Assembly (NCBI GenBank): GCA_964426135.1
Contig: CAYRPN010000110.1
Coordinates: 1-20,175 of the forward strand
Length of the DNA stretch: 20,175 nucleotides
DNA from: CAYRPN01 sp964426135
GTDB taxonomy: Bacteria > Planctomycetota > Phycisphaerae > Phycisphaerales > Phycisphaeraceae
Direction: 5' to 3'
The notes under the pieces are model-generated. The model searched no databases. It was not told the DNA's origin and was given only the letters and a program-made list of their open reading frames with translations. This document shows, piece by piece, positions 1 through 6,459 of the stretch. Made by a program: the position numbers and the translations under genes. Each line of letters starts with the position of its first letter. The first letter of the stretch is position 1.

Positions 1-27
1 AATTCTGACTCGGTCAGTTGGACGAGA

Positions 28-50
28 ATCGGGAGGTTATTTCGGTCGCA
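28..50. repeat. Partial second copy of the palindromic element at 18854-18963
   Basis: The stretch aatcgggaggttatttcggt followed by cgc closely matches the right arm of the palindromic element inside the transposase remnant near 18941-18963; about 20 of 22 positions agree. Only this arm is recognisable here. The inner stem (GCCGGCTAAA plus a GC-rich hairpin) is absent from bases 1-27, so the copy is either truncated or diverged. It lies about 95 bp upstream of the glycosylase gene. The match is seen directly; shared mobile origin is inference. Confidence 0.45.
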
Positions 51-145
51 TTCCTACACGAACACCGACCCGGAATCCGCGGAGTGAATCTCGCACGGCT
101 CCTTCTTGGGGAGGGGTACACCGCCCTTTGGCTTATGATCGGGGC

Positions 146-1078
146 ATGATCTCGATTCGGGTACCGGATGACTTTGACCTGCCGCGCGCCGTGTGCAGTT
201 ATGGCTATTTCATGCTCGCGCCGAACCACTGGGACGCGGCTGCGGAGGTGCTGCACACGGTGATCACGTTGAACGGCGGACACTTGCTGCCTATCCAGGT
301 GCGCATGCGCGGTCGGCGGTTGTCGATCGAGAACGACGCGAAGAATCCGATGCGGCGAGCGGACACGGAGCGCTCCAGCGATGGCGGAGCGTGGTCGTCG
401 AGCGAGGCAGCGCTGGTGCGCGCGGCTGTCACCCGAATCCTGCGCGTCGAAGAGGATTTCGCGGCGTTTCATGCTCTGCATGCGGATGCGAAGCGGGCCA
501 GGTTCGGCAGGCTGTTCCGATCGGCGACGCTGTTTGAAGATGTGGTGAAGACGATGACCGGCTGCAACACGACGTGGGCATCCACCACGCGGATGAACGC
601 GCTGCTGTGTGAGAAGGTGGGGCGCGGCGGGTTTCCTACGCCAAGGCAGATCGCGGTGATCACTCCGGCCGCATTGCAGAGGATTTGCAAGGTTGGCTAC
701 CGCGCGGAACGCATCGTCCGCCTGGCGCGCGATGTGAATGCGGGCCGGCTTGATCTGGGGTGGTTCGAGAAGCCGCAGCGAAGCACGGATGAGTTGCTTG
801 AGGCGCTGCGGCGGATCCACGGCATCGGCCCGTATGCCGCGGCGAACATCTGCCATCTGCTGGGCCGATATGACCGCCTGGCGATCGACAGCGAGACGTA
901 TCGGCACTTCCGCGAAAAGCACAACTTGCCCACGCCCAAGTCGCACGCCGGCCTGCGCCGGCTGCACGGCAAGATCGAACGGCACTATGAGCCGTTCGCG
1001 CCGTACCAGTTTCTGGCGTACTGGTTCGAACTATGGGGCACGTACGAGGCGCGCTTTGAGCAGGAAAAGGCGGAGTGA
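146..1078 (+). CDS. HhH-GPD superfamily DNA glycosylase (AlkA/OGG1-like, probably monofunctional)
   Basis: Base-excision repair enzyme that likely removes damaged bases from DNA in the cytoplasm. The C-terminal half has the helix-hairpin-helix: LRRIHGIGPYAAANICHLLG is followed by the GRYDRLAIDSE segment, whose Asp (residue 248 of this 310-aa form) matches the catalytic Asp of the superfamily. Where bifunctional OGG1/Nth enzymes carry a catalytic Lys in the hairpin, this protein has Tyr (about residue 230), pointing to a monofunctional AlkA-type mechanism. The first 100 residues resemble the AlkA/OGG1 beta domain. The start is uncertain. ATG 146 gives an N-terminus (MISIRVPDDFD) that fits the fold; a TTG at 128 lies 11 nt after a GGGGAGGGG tract and would add six residues. 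The gene is monocistronic and convergent with lexA. The substrate cannot be read from sequence. Confidence 0.85.
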   Translation: MISIRVPDDFDLPRAVCSYGYFMLAPNHWDAAAEVLHTVITLNGGHLLPIQVRMRGRRLSIENDAKNPMRRADTERSSDGGAWSSSEAALVRAAVTRILRVEEDFAAFHALHADAKRARFGRLFRSATLFEDVVKTMTGCNTTWASTTRMNALLCEKVGRGGFPTPRQIAVITPAALQRICKVGYRAERIVRLARDVNAGRLDLGWFEKPQRSTDELLEALRRIHGIGPYAAANICHLLGRYDRLAIDSETYRHFREKHNLPTPKSHAGLRRLHGKIERHYEPFAPYQFLAYWFELWGTYEARFEQEKAE

Positions 1079-1202
1079 GTGACGAGGAGACGGCAGGGTG
1101 CGTCAAGGCTCGGCGCGGACGAGCCACGTCGCGCTTCGGTTGACTCCGGTGCGTCCATTTTTCCGGGGCTTGATTTCCAGCCCCCCTCGCGCTCTCAGGG
1201 AG

Positions 1203-1367
1203 CCTGAGAACTTTTCAGGTGGCCGAGGCAGGAGGCTTTGCGGATGCCCCGGAACGGTTCACCTTGTTCCAACGAATCACGTTTTCCGCAGTTCTAATCG
1301 ATGACCGCGCGCCCTTTCCGGGGCTTCCGCAGACTCCAGCCCCGGCCACCCGGAATAAGTTCTCAGG
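1203..1367. repeat. Long imperfect palindrome (about 52-bp arms, 60-nt loop)
   Basis: The arms are 1203-1254 and 1315-1367. The left arm begins CCTGAGAACTT and carries GGTGGCCG and GATGCCCCGGAA; the right arm is its reverse complement with a few mismatches and a small bulge, ending AAGTTCTCAGG. It sits in the convergent gap between the glycosylase and lexA. The arms are far longer than a terminator needs, so it is more like a dispersed intergenic palindromic element. No ORF of credible composition overlaps it. Confidence 0.7.
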
Positions 1368-1374
1368 TTCAGGG

Positions 1375-1464
1375 CTGGGGTGAGGGACGGGACGCACAAG
1401 TTTGCAATCGCCACCATCGCGTGACGGATGCCGCAATATTCCGTTCGTCCCGACCCTCACCCGG
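1375..1464. repeat. Second inverted repeat in the glycosylase-lexA gap
   Basis: The left arm 1375-1394 (GGTGAGGGACGGGACG core) pairs with the right arm 1446-1464 (CGTCCCGACCCTCACC core). One mismatch occurs in about 17 bp, around a loop of about 51 nt. It begins only 8 bp after the preceding palindrome, so the two may belong to one composite element. The rest of the gap (1465-1613) holds a perfect 12-bp palindrome GTCCGCGCGGAC at 1555-1566 and nothing else I can support. Confidence 0.6.
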
Positions 1465-1613
1465 CCTCGTCCCCCGGGGATTCGGCCACTCGCTCCTTGG
1501 AAGTGAGAGTGAGCAAAGCCCAGGAAAAGTTGAAGGATCCGTTGACGCTGGTGCGTCCGCGCGGACTTGACACACCCTACGCACCCCACGCCTGGAGTTC
1601 ATGTCGGGCGCGC

Positions 1614-2246
1614 TCAATACGACCGGATCACGCCGATGACCACGCCCTGCACGGCGCAGTTTTTGACGAGGATCGGCTCGTACTTGTCGTTGGCGGGCTG
1701 AAGGCGGATGCGGTCCTTTTCCTTGTAGAACTTCTTGAGGGTGGCTTCGCCGTCTTCAAGCAGGGCGACGACGGTTTCGCCGTTGCGGGCGTTGGCGCGC
1801 TTTTCGCAGATGACGTAGTCGCCGCTGCGAATCTGTTCATCGATCATGGAATCGCCGCGGACTTTGAGGACGAAGATGTCGCCGGCGGCTTTGGATTGGC
1901 GCTTGCCGGGGGCGAAGAGCTCTTCCAGATCGAGGAACTCGCGGTTTTCCACCGCATCGATCGGCTTGCCGGCGGCGATGGTGCCGACCAGGGGCAGGCG
2001 GGTCATGCGCTCCTCGTCGGGCAATTCGAGGTCGGGGCTAACTGTTAAAGAGCGAGCCTTGTGCTGATCGCGCTCCAGCGCGCCCTTTTTGATGAGCGCC
2101 TCCACGTGCTCGAACACGGTGACCTTGGAGACGTTGAGTTTGTCCGCCAGTTCCTGCATCGTTGGCGAACAGCCACTGGCGATGCGTGCGTCGCGAATGA
2201 GGGTCAGGATTCTCAGTTGTTTCGGGGTGAGGTTCGGGGTGCTCAT
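1614..2246 (-). CDS. lexA: LexA repressor, SOS regulator with autoprotease domain
   Basis: Transcriptional repressor of DNA-damage genes that cleaves itself when activated by RecA filaments. At 210 residues it is close to the family's usual 200-ish. Residues 1-65 form the winged helix-turn-helix (LTPKQLRILTLIRDARIASG, then SPTMQELADKLNVSKVTVFE). The S24 peptidase domain shows the Ala92-Gly93 cleavage bond in VGTIAAGKP, the nucleophile Ser133 in RGDSMID and the general base Lys171 in ATLKKF, so it should be able to self-cleave. ATG 2246 is preceded by GGAG with a 7-nt spacer. It is the distal gene of a two-gene unit with the unrecognised ORF upstream; I see no separate promoter directly before it. 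It probably controls the promoter at 3283-3311, by inference. Confidence 0.96.
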   Translation of the reverse strand: MSTPNLTPKQLRILTLIRDARIASGCSPTMQELADKLNVSKVTVFEHVEALIKKGALERDQHKARSLTVSPDLELPDEERMTRLPLVGTIAAGKPIDAVENREFLDLEELFAPGKRQSKAAGDIFVLKVRGDSMIDEQIRSGDYVICEKRANARNGETVVALLEDGEATLKKFYKEKDRIRLQPANDKYEPILVKNCAVQGVVIGVIRSY

Positions 2247-3150
2247 CAGAAGGCTCCAGTGTAGTTGCGACGCAAAGGGGCTCCGGCTCGCAGCCGGGGT
2301 TCAGATCATGTTCGCGGATCGCTGACTCAGCGATCCCCAGGGTCGGCGTGCCGCGGAGAGCCGCCGCGATGGCGGGGGACTGCGCCTGGCGATGAGCCGC
2401 GGCGACACACATCGCGGCGGCGGGGGACAGTTCGATCACGCCCGCACCGCAGGCGGTGAGGCGAGGGGGCACATAACGCGTGCCCGCATCTTCAAACGAA
2501 TCCGCACCGGCTGATTCGGGCATCGCATAGTGCGGGATGTCGCACTTCATGGAGAGGCGCGACGGCTCCACCGCACTGTCAAGGCCGGCGCCCGCGCCGC
2601 AGGCATCCACACCGCGGGCATCCACATCGCGGGCATCCACACCGCGGGCATCCGCGCTGCGGGCATCCGCGCCGGACGACGCCACCGACTGGATCACGCG
2701 CTGCTGTGCGGCCAGGAACTGCTCCGCAACCGCCAGCACGGCAATCGAAGGCTCACCGGGAACGGCGGCGGCATCGCCTGTTCGGGCTGCTGCGCGGCCC
2801 TGATGCTGCGCCACCACCCGCTTTGCCACGGCGGCGATCTTCGCCATCGCCACCGCCGGTCGACCCGCGCCGACCGCACGGCGGTATGTGGCCGGTGTTT
2901 CGACCGGCTCCACATGCTCGAACCCATCCGCGCGTCGCGGCTTCACGATGAAGTCCGAGAACTCTTCATCGCCGGTCGTCCCCGACTTGGCGCCGTGCCG
3001 CTCCTGCCAGTCCGAGAAGCCCGACGACGATTCGGTATCCGCCTGCGTGCTGAACGACCGGCCGACCTGTTTCGCCAGGCCCGTGCCCTTGACGAAATAC
3101 CGGCTCACATAGTCGCCGCCAGGTCCGAGCATGATCAGGGGGGTTGCCAT
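2038..3150 (-). CDS. Unrecognised low-complexity protein upstream of lexA; 3' end uncertain (possible frameshift)
   Basis: I do not recognise a family. ATG 3150 (MATPLIMLGPGG) is chosen because GGAG lies 9 nt upstream; the frame stays open upstream to 3192 without a ribosome-binding site. The N-terminal 60 residues are mixed polar (VSRYFVKGTGLAKQ, DWQERHGAK). The middle is Ala/Val-rich, then come pentapeptide repeats of the form x-(V/A)-D-A-R, then another Ala-rich stretch. Codon choice looks coding up to about 2250. The frame then continues 209 nt inside lexA as a shadow, which is odd for neighbours on one strand. In a frame shifted by one base the gene would end ...RRNYTGAF at a TGA (2248-2246) that overlaps the lexA ATG as TGATG. 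The true product may therefore stop there. It shares the lexA promoter, so an SOS-linked role is possible but unproven. Confidence 0.6.
   Translation of the reverse strand: MATPLIMLGPGGDYVSRYFVKGTGLAKQVGRSFSTQADTESSSGFSDWQERHGAKSGTTGDEEFSDFIVKPRRADGFEHVEPVETPATYRRAVGAGRPAVAMAKIAAVAKRVVAQHQGRAAARTGDAAAVPGEPSIAVLAVAEQFLAAQQRVIQSVASSGADARSADARGVDARDVDARGVDACGAGAGLDSAVEPSRLSMKCDIPHYAMPESAGADSFEDAGTRYVPPRLTACGAGVIELSPAAAMCVAAAHRQAQSPAIAAALRGTPTLGIAESAIREHDLNPGCEPEPLCVATTLEPSDEHPEPHPETTENPDPHSRRTHRQWLFANDAGTGGQTQRLQGHRVRARGGAHQKGRAGARSAQGSLFNS
2602..2676. repeat. Five tandem 15-bp repeats inside the gene upstream of lexA
   Basis: Units run back to back at 2602, 2617, 2632, 2647 and 2662, each a variant of ggcatccacaccgcg. 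Read on the minus strand they encode pentapeptides of type (G/D/S)-(V/A)-D-A-(R/C). The unit is a multiple of three, so copy-number change would alter protein length without shifting the frame. Confidence 0.85.
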
Positions 3151-3264
3151 GGCTGTGGTCTCCATTGCGGGGTTCGTGTCGGACTTCCCCAACCCGTTGG
3201 GGTGTGGTCCGCCGCGGTCCCGTTGTCTGTCGACACAGCCTCGAATCGCCCTTGAATCATTTTC

Positions 3265-3283
3265 TGCCTGTTTGTACGGGAAA
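3265..3283 (-). promoter_or_regulatory. Operator-like repeat, copy 1 (overlaps -10 / start point)
   Basis: On the minus strand this reads TTTCCC-GTAC-AAACAGGCA. Fifteen of 19 positions, namely all except the central four, are identical to the second copy at 3313-3331. It touches the -10 box and covers the expected transcription start of the lexA unit, a position suited to repression. LexA is the natural candidate ligand because of the downstream gene, but the site does not match the CTG-N10-CAG or GAAC-N4-GTTC boxes, so assignment is inference. Confidence 0.55.
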
Positions 3284-3311
3284 GGTTACCCTAAACAAGA
3301 CCGAACGTCAA
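3283..3311 (-). promoter_or_regulatory. Sigma-70-type promoter for the ORF-lexA unit
   Basis: On the minus strand, TTGACG (3311-3306) is separated by exactly 17 nt from TAACCT (3288-3283). The predicted start near 3276 leaves a leader of about 125 nt before ATG 3150. It is the best promoter match I found in the window. Confidence 0.6.
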
Positions 3312-3312
3312 G

Positions 3313-3331
3313 TGCCTGTTTTCTAGGGAAA
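3313..3331 (-). promoter_or_regulatory. Operator-like repeat, copy 2 (just upstream of -35)
   Basis: On the minus strand it reads TTTCCC-TAGA-AAACAGGCA, ending one base before the -35 box. The centre-to-centre distance to copy 1 is 48 bp. Two sites bracketing one promoter suggest cooperative or looping control, by inference. Confidence 0.55.
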
Positions 3332-3477
3332 AACACAAGGATTATCGCACCTGCGTTTCGATCGTCCCGGACCCGGCAGAGAAGGAAGAGAATTATCGGA
3401 AGCAGTCGTCGGCGACAGCCTCGATTGTCTTGAGCACTGTGCATCAATAGGTTGAACTGGTCAACTCTTGGGCTTGA

Positions 3478-3546
3478 TCTCGCGCCAAGGCGCAAGGCTC
3501 GCTAACGCAGCGGATGTTTTCACGAGCCTTGCGCCTTGGCGCGAGA
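3478..3546. repeat. Perfect 24-bp inverted repeat (hairpin)
   Basis: Arms 3478-3501 and 3523-3546 are exact reverse complements (core GCGCCAAGGCGCAAGGCTCG) with a 21-nt loop. No T-run follows on either strand, so it is not a classical intrinsic terminator. It starts one base beyond the stop of the doubtful small ORF 3548-3742. The flanking DNA 3332-3477 shows only a short GTTGA/TCAAC dyad at about 3451. Confidence 0.8.
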
Positions 3547-3547
3547 C

Positions 3548-3742
3548 TCAATCGCGCAGACGTTCAGGTTGTTCGCGCCTGGCCCCTTGGCTCGACTTTT
3601 GCCGTTTTTCGGGAGGTGAGATTTGAAAAGGGCCTGGAAACTCGGCGGTCTTTGATTTTTTGAATGACCGTTGTAACGCTGGTGTGTTGAAATACCCGTG
3701 CATGAGTTGCGCGGACACTTGTTTTTCGATTGTTTTTGCCAT
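3548..3742 (-). CDS. Doubtful small basic protein (64 aa)
   Basis: A frame starting MAKTIEKQVSAQLMHGYFNT and ending in a Lys/Arg-rich tail (EKRQKSSQGARREQPERLRD). It lies in a locally AT-richer stretch unlike the neighbouring genes and is followed at once by the 24-bp hairpin. I see no ribosome-binding site upstream of the ATG, and the family is unknown. It may be chance, a small cationic protein, or part of a mobile fragment. Reported mainly because the surrounding 900 bp is otherwise empty. Confidence 0.2.
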   Translation of the reverse strand: MAKTIEKQVSAQLMHGYFNTPALQRSFKKSKTAEFPGPFQISPPEKRQKSSQGARREQPERLRD

Positions 3743-3793
3743 GAGGAAAATGGCAAATGTCGAGGTAAGGAGCCGTGCAAGAACAACTCCGCA

Positions 3794-3879
3794 GGTTAGC
3801 GGTCGGCCTGAGTCCGCGAGGGCCACCTGTGAGCGTCTGCCAGCGGGTGGGCCTCGCGGACTCGGCCCGACCGCTAACC
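3794..3879. repeat. Long palindromic element (34-bp arms, 18-nt loop)
   Basis: Arm 3794-3827 (starting GGTTAGCGGTCGG) pairs with 3846-3879 (ending CGACCGCTAACC) with about three mismatches; the loop is tgtgagcgtctgccagcg. It is unrelated in sequence to the other palindromes in the window but similar in design. From 3880 to 4071 I see no gene I can support. Confidence 0.75.
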
Positions 3880-4071
3880 GGGATCCATTCGATCTTTGAA
3901 GATAATCTTGCACAGCTCCTAATTGTCGATCTCAACCACAACCGGTCACTCGATCTCGACGGCAAAAACCACCGCCAGGATGAGGATGAAATGCTTGAAC
4001 GGCGTTCGTTCGCCTGTGAACGTTCGACGGGAAAGGATTTCGGTGGGGACGTGAGTTCGTACTTCGAGCTT

Positions 4072-4090
4072 GACCGAAAGAGATCCGGTC
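4072..4090 (-). terminator. Weak stem-loop downstream of the response regulator
   Basis: On the minus strand, a 7-bp stem (GACCGGA / TTCGGTC, one G-T pair) with a 5-nt loop begins 12 nt after the response-regulator stop. There is no following T-tract, so it may only be an RNA-end-protecting hairpin. Low confidence. Confidence 0.3.
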
Positions 4091-4102
4091 TTCTGAGTTG
4101 CG

Positions 4103-4726
4103 CTACCTCCCGCCCGGCAATATGCCTCGTTCGGCGTATTCGCGCAGTCGGTAATGCAGCGTGCGGCGGCTGATGCCCAGTTCCTCGGCGGCGGCGGTGC
4201 GATTGCCGTGGTGCCGTTCCAACGCGACCAGAATGTGCTCGCGCTCCAGGTCGTCCAGTGATCGGCCGGACGCATCAACCACGGGTTCCACCGGTGCTGC
4301 TTCGATGGCCTTCAACGCAGGCTTGCGACTGGTGCCGGCGTTGCTCAGGTGGCGCTGGCATGCGCGACCGATGGCCGCTTCCAGGTCGCCTAGCGTGCAG
4401 GGTTTGGTCAGGAACTCCACCGCTTCCAGATGCACCGCGCGCTTGGCGGAGTCCAGATCGCCATAGCCCGTCGCGACGATCACCTGCGTGCGCGGCCAGC
4501 GCTGCCTCACGATCTCGAAGAATGCCATGCCGTTCATGCCCGGCAGCCGCAGGTCCAGCAGAATCACCTCGCACGGATCGCGCTCCATCATGGTCAGGGC
4601 TTCCTCGGCTGAACCCGCGGCAATCGGGACATATCCCATCGCGGGCACGGCCCGCCGCAAGCCTTCGCGAAGGCGCGCTTCATCCTCGACAATCAGGACA
4701 TGCTGGTTGCGGGCGGGTTCAGGCAT
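4103..4726 (-). CDS. Response regulator with receiver and Fis-type DNA-binding domain, no AAA+ domain
   Basis: A 207-residue regulator of the RegA/PrrA/ActR layout. The receiver domain (about 8-125) carries the acidic pocket VEDE (14-15), the phospho-acceptor Asp58 in ILLDLRLPGMNG, Thr86 and Lys108 in LTKPC. The C-terminus (about 160-200) is a Fis-like helix-turn-helix, LEREHILVALERHHGNRTAA followed by EELGISRRTLHYRLR. The central sigma-54-contacting AAA+ module of NtrC proteins is absent, so it should act with ordinary sigma factors or as a repressor. ATG 4726 has GGAG 8 nt upstream and overlaps the kinase stop by 8 bp, which indicates translational coupling. The frame continues to 4858 upstream, but that part is a shadow of the kinase. 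Probable target: the divergent operon starting at 6460, or its own unit. Confidence 0.92.
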   Translation of the reverse strand: MPEPARNQHVLIVEDEARLREGLRRAVPAMGYVPIAAGSAEEALTMMERDPCEVILLDLRLPGMNGMAFFEIVRQRWPRTQVIVATGYGDLDSAKRAVHLEAVEFLTKPCTLGDLEAAIGRACQRHLSNAGTSRKPALKAIEAAPVEPVVDASGRSLDDLEREHILVALERHHGNRTAAAEELGISRRTLHYRLREYAERGILPGGR

Positions 4727-6257
4727 GAGCAGTCTCCAAGGCATTGGGGGCTGATGTTGACGCCGGGGAGATGGGCAGCTCCACGAAGAACCGGCTGCCG
4801 GCTCCGGGGCCTTCGCTTTGGGCCCAGATGCGCCCCTGGTGGCTGGTGATGATGGCATGGCAGATCGACAGGCCCAGCCCCAGTCCTGATCCGCCGTCGG
4901 AGGGTTTGGTCGTGAAGAACGGCTCGAACACGCGCTCGATGGTGGCAGGCGTCATGCCGACGCCGTTGTCCGTCACGCAGATTCGCACCGACTCCTGGCT
5001 GCGCTCGCCGGTGATCGAAACCTGGCCGTGCCGTGCCGGGGCGGCTTCCAGCGCGTTGGCGGTCAGGTTCAAGAGCACCTGTCGCAGTTCCGGCTCGTTG
5101 GCATGGATGAGCACGTCTTCGATCGCGGCGACTTCCACGCACAACTGGCGATCACGATATTTGGGCAGCTTGCCGACGAGGCTGGCGACATCGCGCACGA
5201 TGCGGGCCGGGCCGACGAGCTGCCGGCTGCCGTCGCCCATGCGAGTCAGCGAAATGAGCTTTTCGATAATGCCTTTGCAGCGGTAGGCCTCCTCGTGCAT
5301 GATCCGCAGCGACCTTCGCACCTCATCGACCGCGGGATGATGGTCCAGCGACTCCAGGTCGCGCAGTGAAAGCTCGGCGTAGGTGGAGATGATGCTCAGC
5401 GGGCTGTTGATTTCATGCGCCACGCCGGCGGCAAGAAATCCGACGCTCGCCAGGCGCTCCGATTTCACCAGCTCGCGGGTCTTCTGGCGGACTTTCTCTT
5501 CGAGCGTTTCGTACAGCTCGTGCAGCGTCGACGCCATGTTGTTGAAGTCCGAGGCGAGGTCGGCAAACTCGCGGTCGCCTTCAATCGGCAGGCTCTGGGC
5601 GAATCGCTTCTGCGAGAGACGATGCACGCCTTCGCGCAGGCGGTCGAGCTGGCTGGTCATCGAACGGTGCTGCGAAATGCCGATGGCCGCGGCACCAGCG
5701 ATCACGGCGGCGGCGGTGATGAGGGTGATCCAGAGCGTCCGCCGCATGGCCAGCGTGGCATCGGTGCGGGCATGGTGCACGGCATCGACCGTCTCATCCG
5801 CCAGTGCCCGGAGTTTCTGAAGAATCTGGTCTACCCGCACCTGCGCCTCTTCGCGCGGCAGCGCGATTTGCCCGTCCAGCGCAGCGCGAATCTGCGATTG
5901 CAGCGTCTCCACGTCATGCAGGACGGTGAGGATCAGGCTCTCTTCCCGCTCGGCGTGACTCTGGTCGGAATGTTCATCGGCTTCCTGGACCTTGATGAAT
6001 TCCCGGGCCGTCTTCACCGCGGAACTCAGGCGATCGAACAGATACTGCTCGTCCAGAACCACATCGCGCAATGCGCCGGAGACCTCGGCGAGACTGATGC
6101 TGATCGAATCGATGAGTCGCAGTTCGTGGTACTCGCTCATCAGTTCCTTCACATCGCTGCGCATCGACACCACGCCTGACAGAGCCGCGCTGGCGAGCAG
6201 GATCAGGCTGAAGATGAGCACGCTGAGCGTGATGGAAAGGCGTCGACTGAGCGTCAT
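4719..6257 (-). CDS. Membrane sensor histidine kinase (HAMP, HisKA, HATPase_c)
   Basis: A 512-residue two-component sensor that should autophosphorylate and pass phosphate to the coupled response regulator. Its parts, in order: TM1 (about 8-30, LSITLSVLIFSLILLASAAL), an extracytoplasmic all-helical stretch (31-170) typical of four-helix-bundle sensors, TM2 (about 175-194, LWITLITAAAVIAGAAAIGI), HAMP (195-250), and a dimerisation helix with the H-box GVAHEINSPLSII (His281). The ATPase domain has the N-box LLNLTANALEA (Asn401), G1 DNGVGM, F-box FEPFFTTK and G2 GSGLGLGLS. All catalytic boxes are intact. ATG 6257 is preferred because it starts just before the membrane segment; the frame is open to 6311. 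The gene is divergent from the cytochrome/SDR operon across a 202-bp shared control region. The signal sensed is unknown. Confidence 0.93.
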   Translation of the reverse strand: MTLSRRLSITLSVLIFSLILLASAALSGVVSMRSDVKELMSEYHELRLIDSISISLAEVSGALRDVVLDEQYLFDRLSSAVKTAREFIKVQEADEHSDQSHAEREESLILTVLHDVETLQSQIRAALDGQIALPREEAQVRVDQILQKLRALADETVDAVHHARTDATLAMRRTLWITLITAAAVIAGAAAIGISQHRSMTSQLDRLREGVHRLSQKRFAQSLPIEGDREFADLASDFNNMASTLHELYETLEEKVRQKTRELVKSERLASVGFLAAGVAHEINSPLSIISTYAELSLRDLESLDHHPAVDEVRRSLRIMHEEAYRCKGIIEKLISLTRMGDGSRQLVGPARIVRDVASLVGKLPKYRDRQLCVEVAAIEDVLIHANEPELRQVLLNLTANALEAAPARHGQVSITGERSQESVRICVTDNGVGMTPATIERVFEPFFTTKPSDGGSGLGLGLSICHAIITSHQGRIWAQSEGPGAGSRFFVELPISPASTSAPNALETAHA

Positions 6258-6459
6258 GGGAGCGCTTCCGCGTTGATGAGTGTAAGCAAATGAAATGCCG
6301 CCAGTCTCCATTGGGCAAGGGTTGCACAGTTAGGGGATTCACCGGGGCCTGCGGTGAAGAGGGTTGTGCAATATCTACCCAGATTCGAGCTTCGTCATTG
6401 AGCGATTGCTATTTCTTCTGTGTCGGACGATCACTTTTCTCCAACACAGGAACTCTTGC

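Noticed and set aside
14..985. Long minus-strand open frame (323 aa) opposite the glycosylase
   Set aside because: Arg/His/Pro-rich with no recognisable motif; it mirrors the codon pattern of the HhH-GPD gene on the plus strand, so it is an antisense shadow.
1098..1613. Small frames on both strands in the glycosylase-lexA gap as genes
   Set aside because: They follow the arms of the two palindromes and have no ribosome-binding site or coding character.
2602..2676. Short regularly spaced repeats as a possible CRISPR array
   Set aside because: The units are contiguous 15-bp in-frame repeats without spacers inside a coding frame; no cas gene is present.
3478..3546. 24-bp hairpin as an intrinsic terminator
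   Set aside because: No T-run follows on either strand and the loop is long; kept as a repeat only.
3946..4080. Minus-strand frame ending in a hydrophobic tail (FILILAVVFAVEIE) after the response-regulator stop
   Set aside because: The hydrophobic tail looks protein-like, but there is no convincing start or ribosome-binding site and the frame runs back through the regulator gene. It could be a remnant of a repeat; not enough to call.
5415..6179. 254-aa plus-strand frame opposite the histidine kinase
   Set aside because: The kinase has every catalytic box on the other strand; this frame is composition-driven.
6310..6345. Sigma-54-like TTGGGC...TTGCA sequence in the kinase/cytochrome intergenic space
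   Set aside because: The GG-to-GC spacing is 9, not 10, and the linked regulator lacks the AAA+ domain needed to drive sigma-54.
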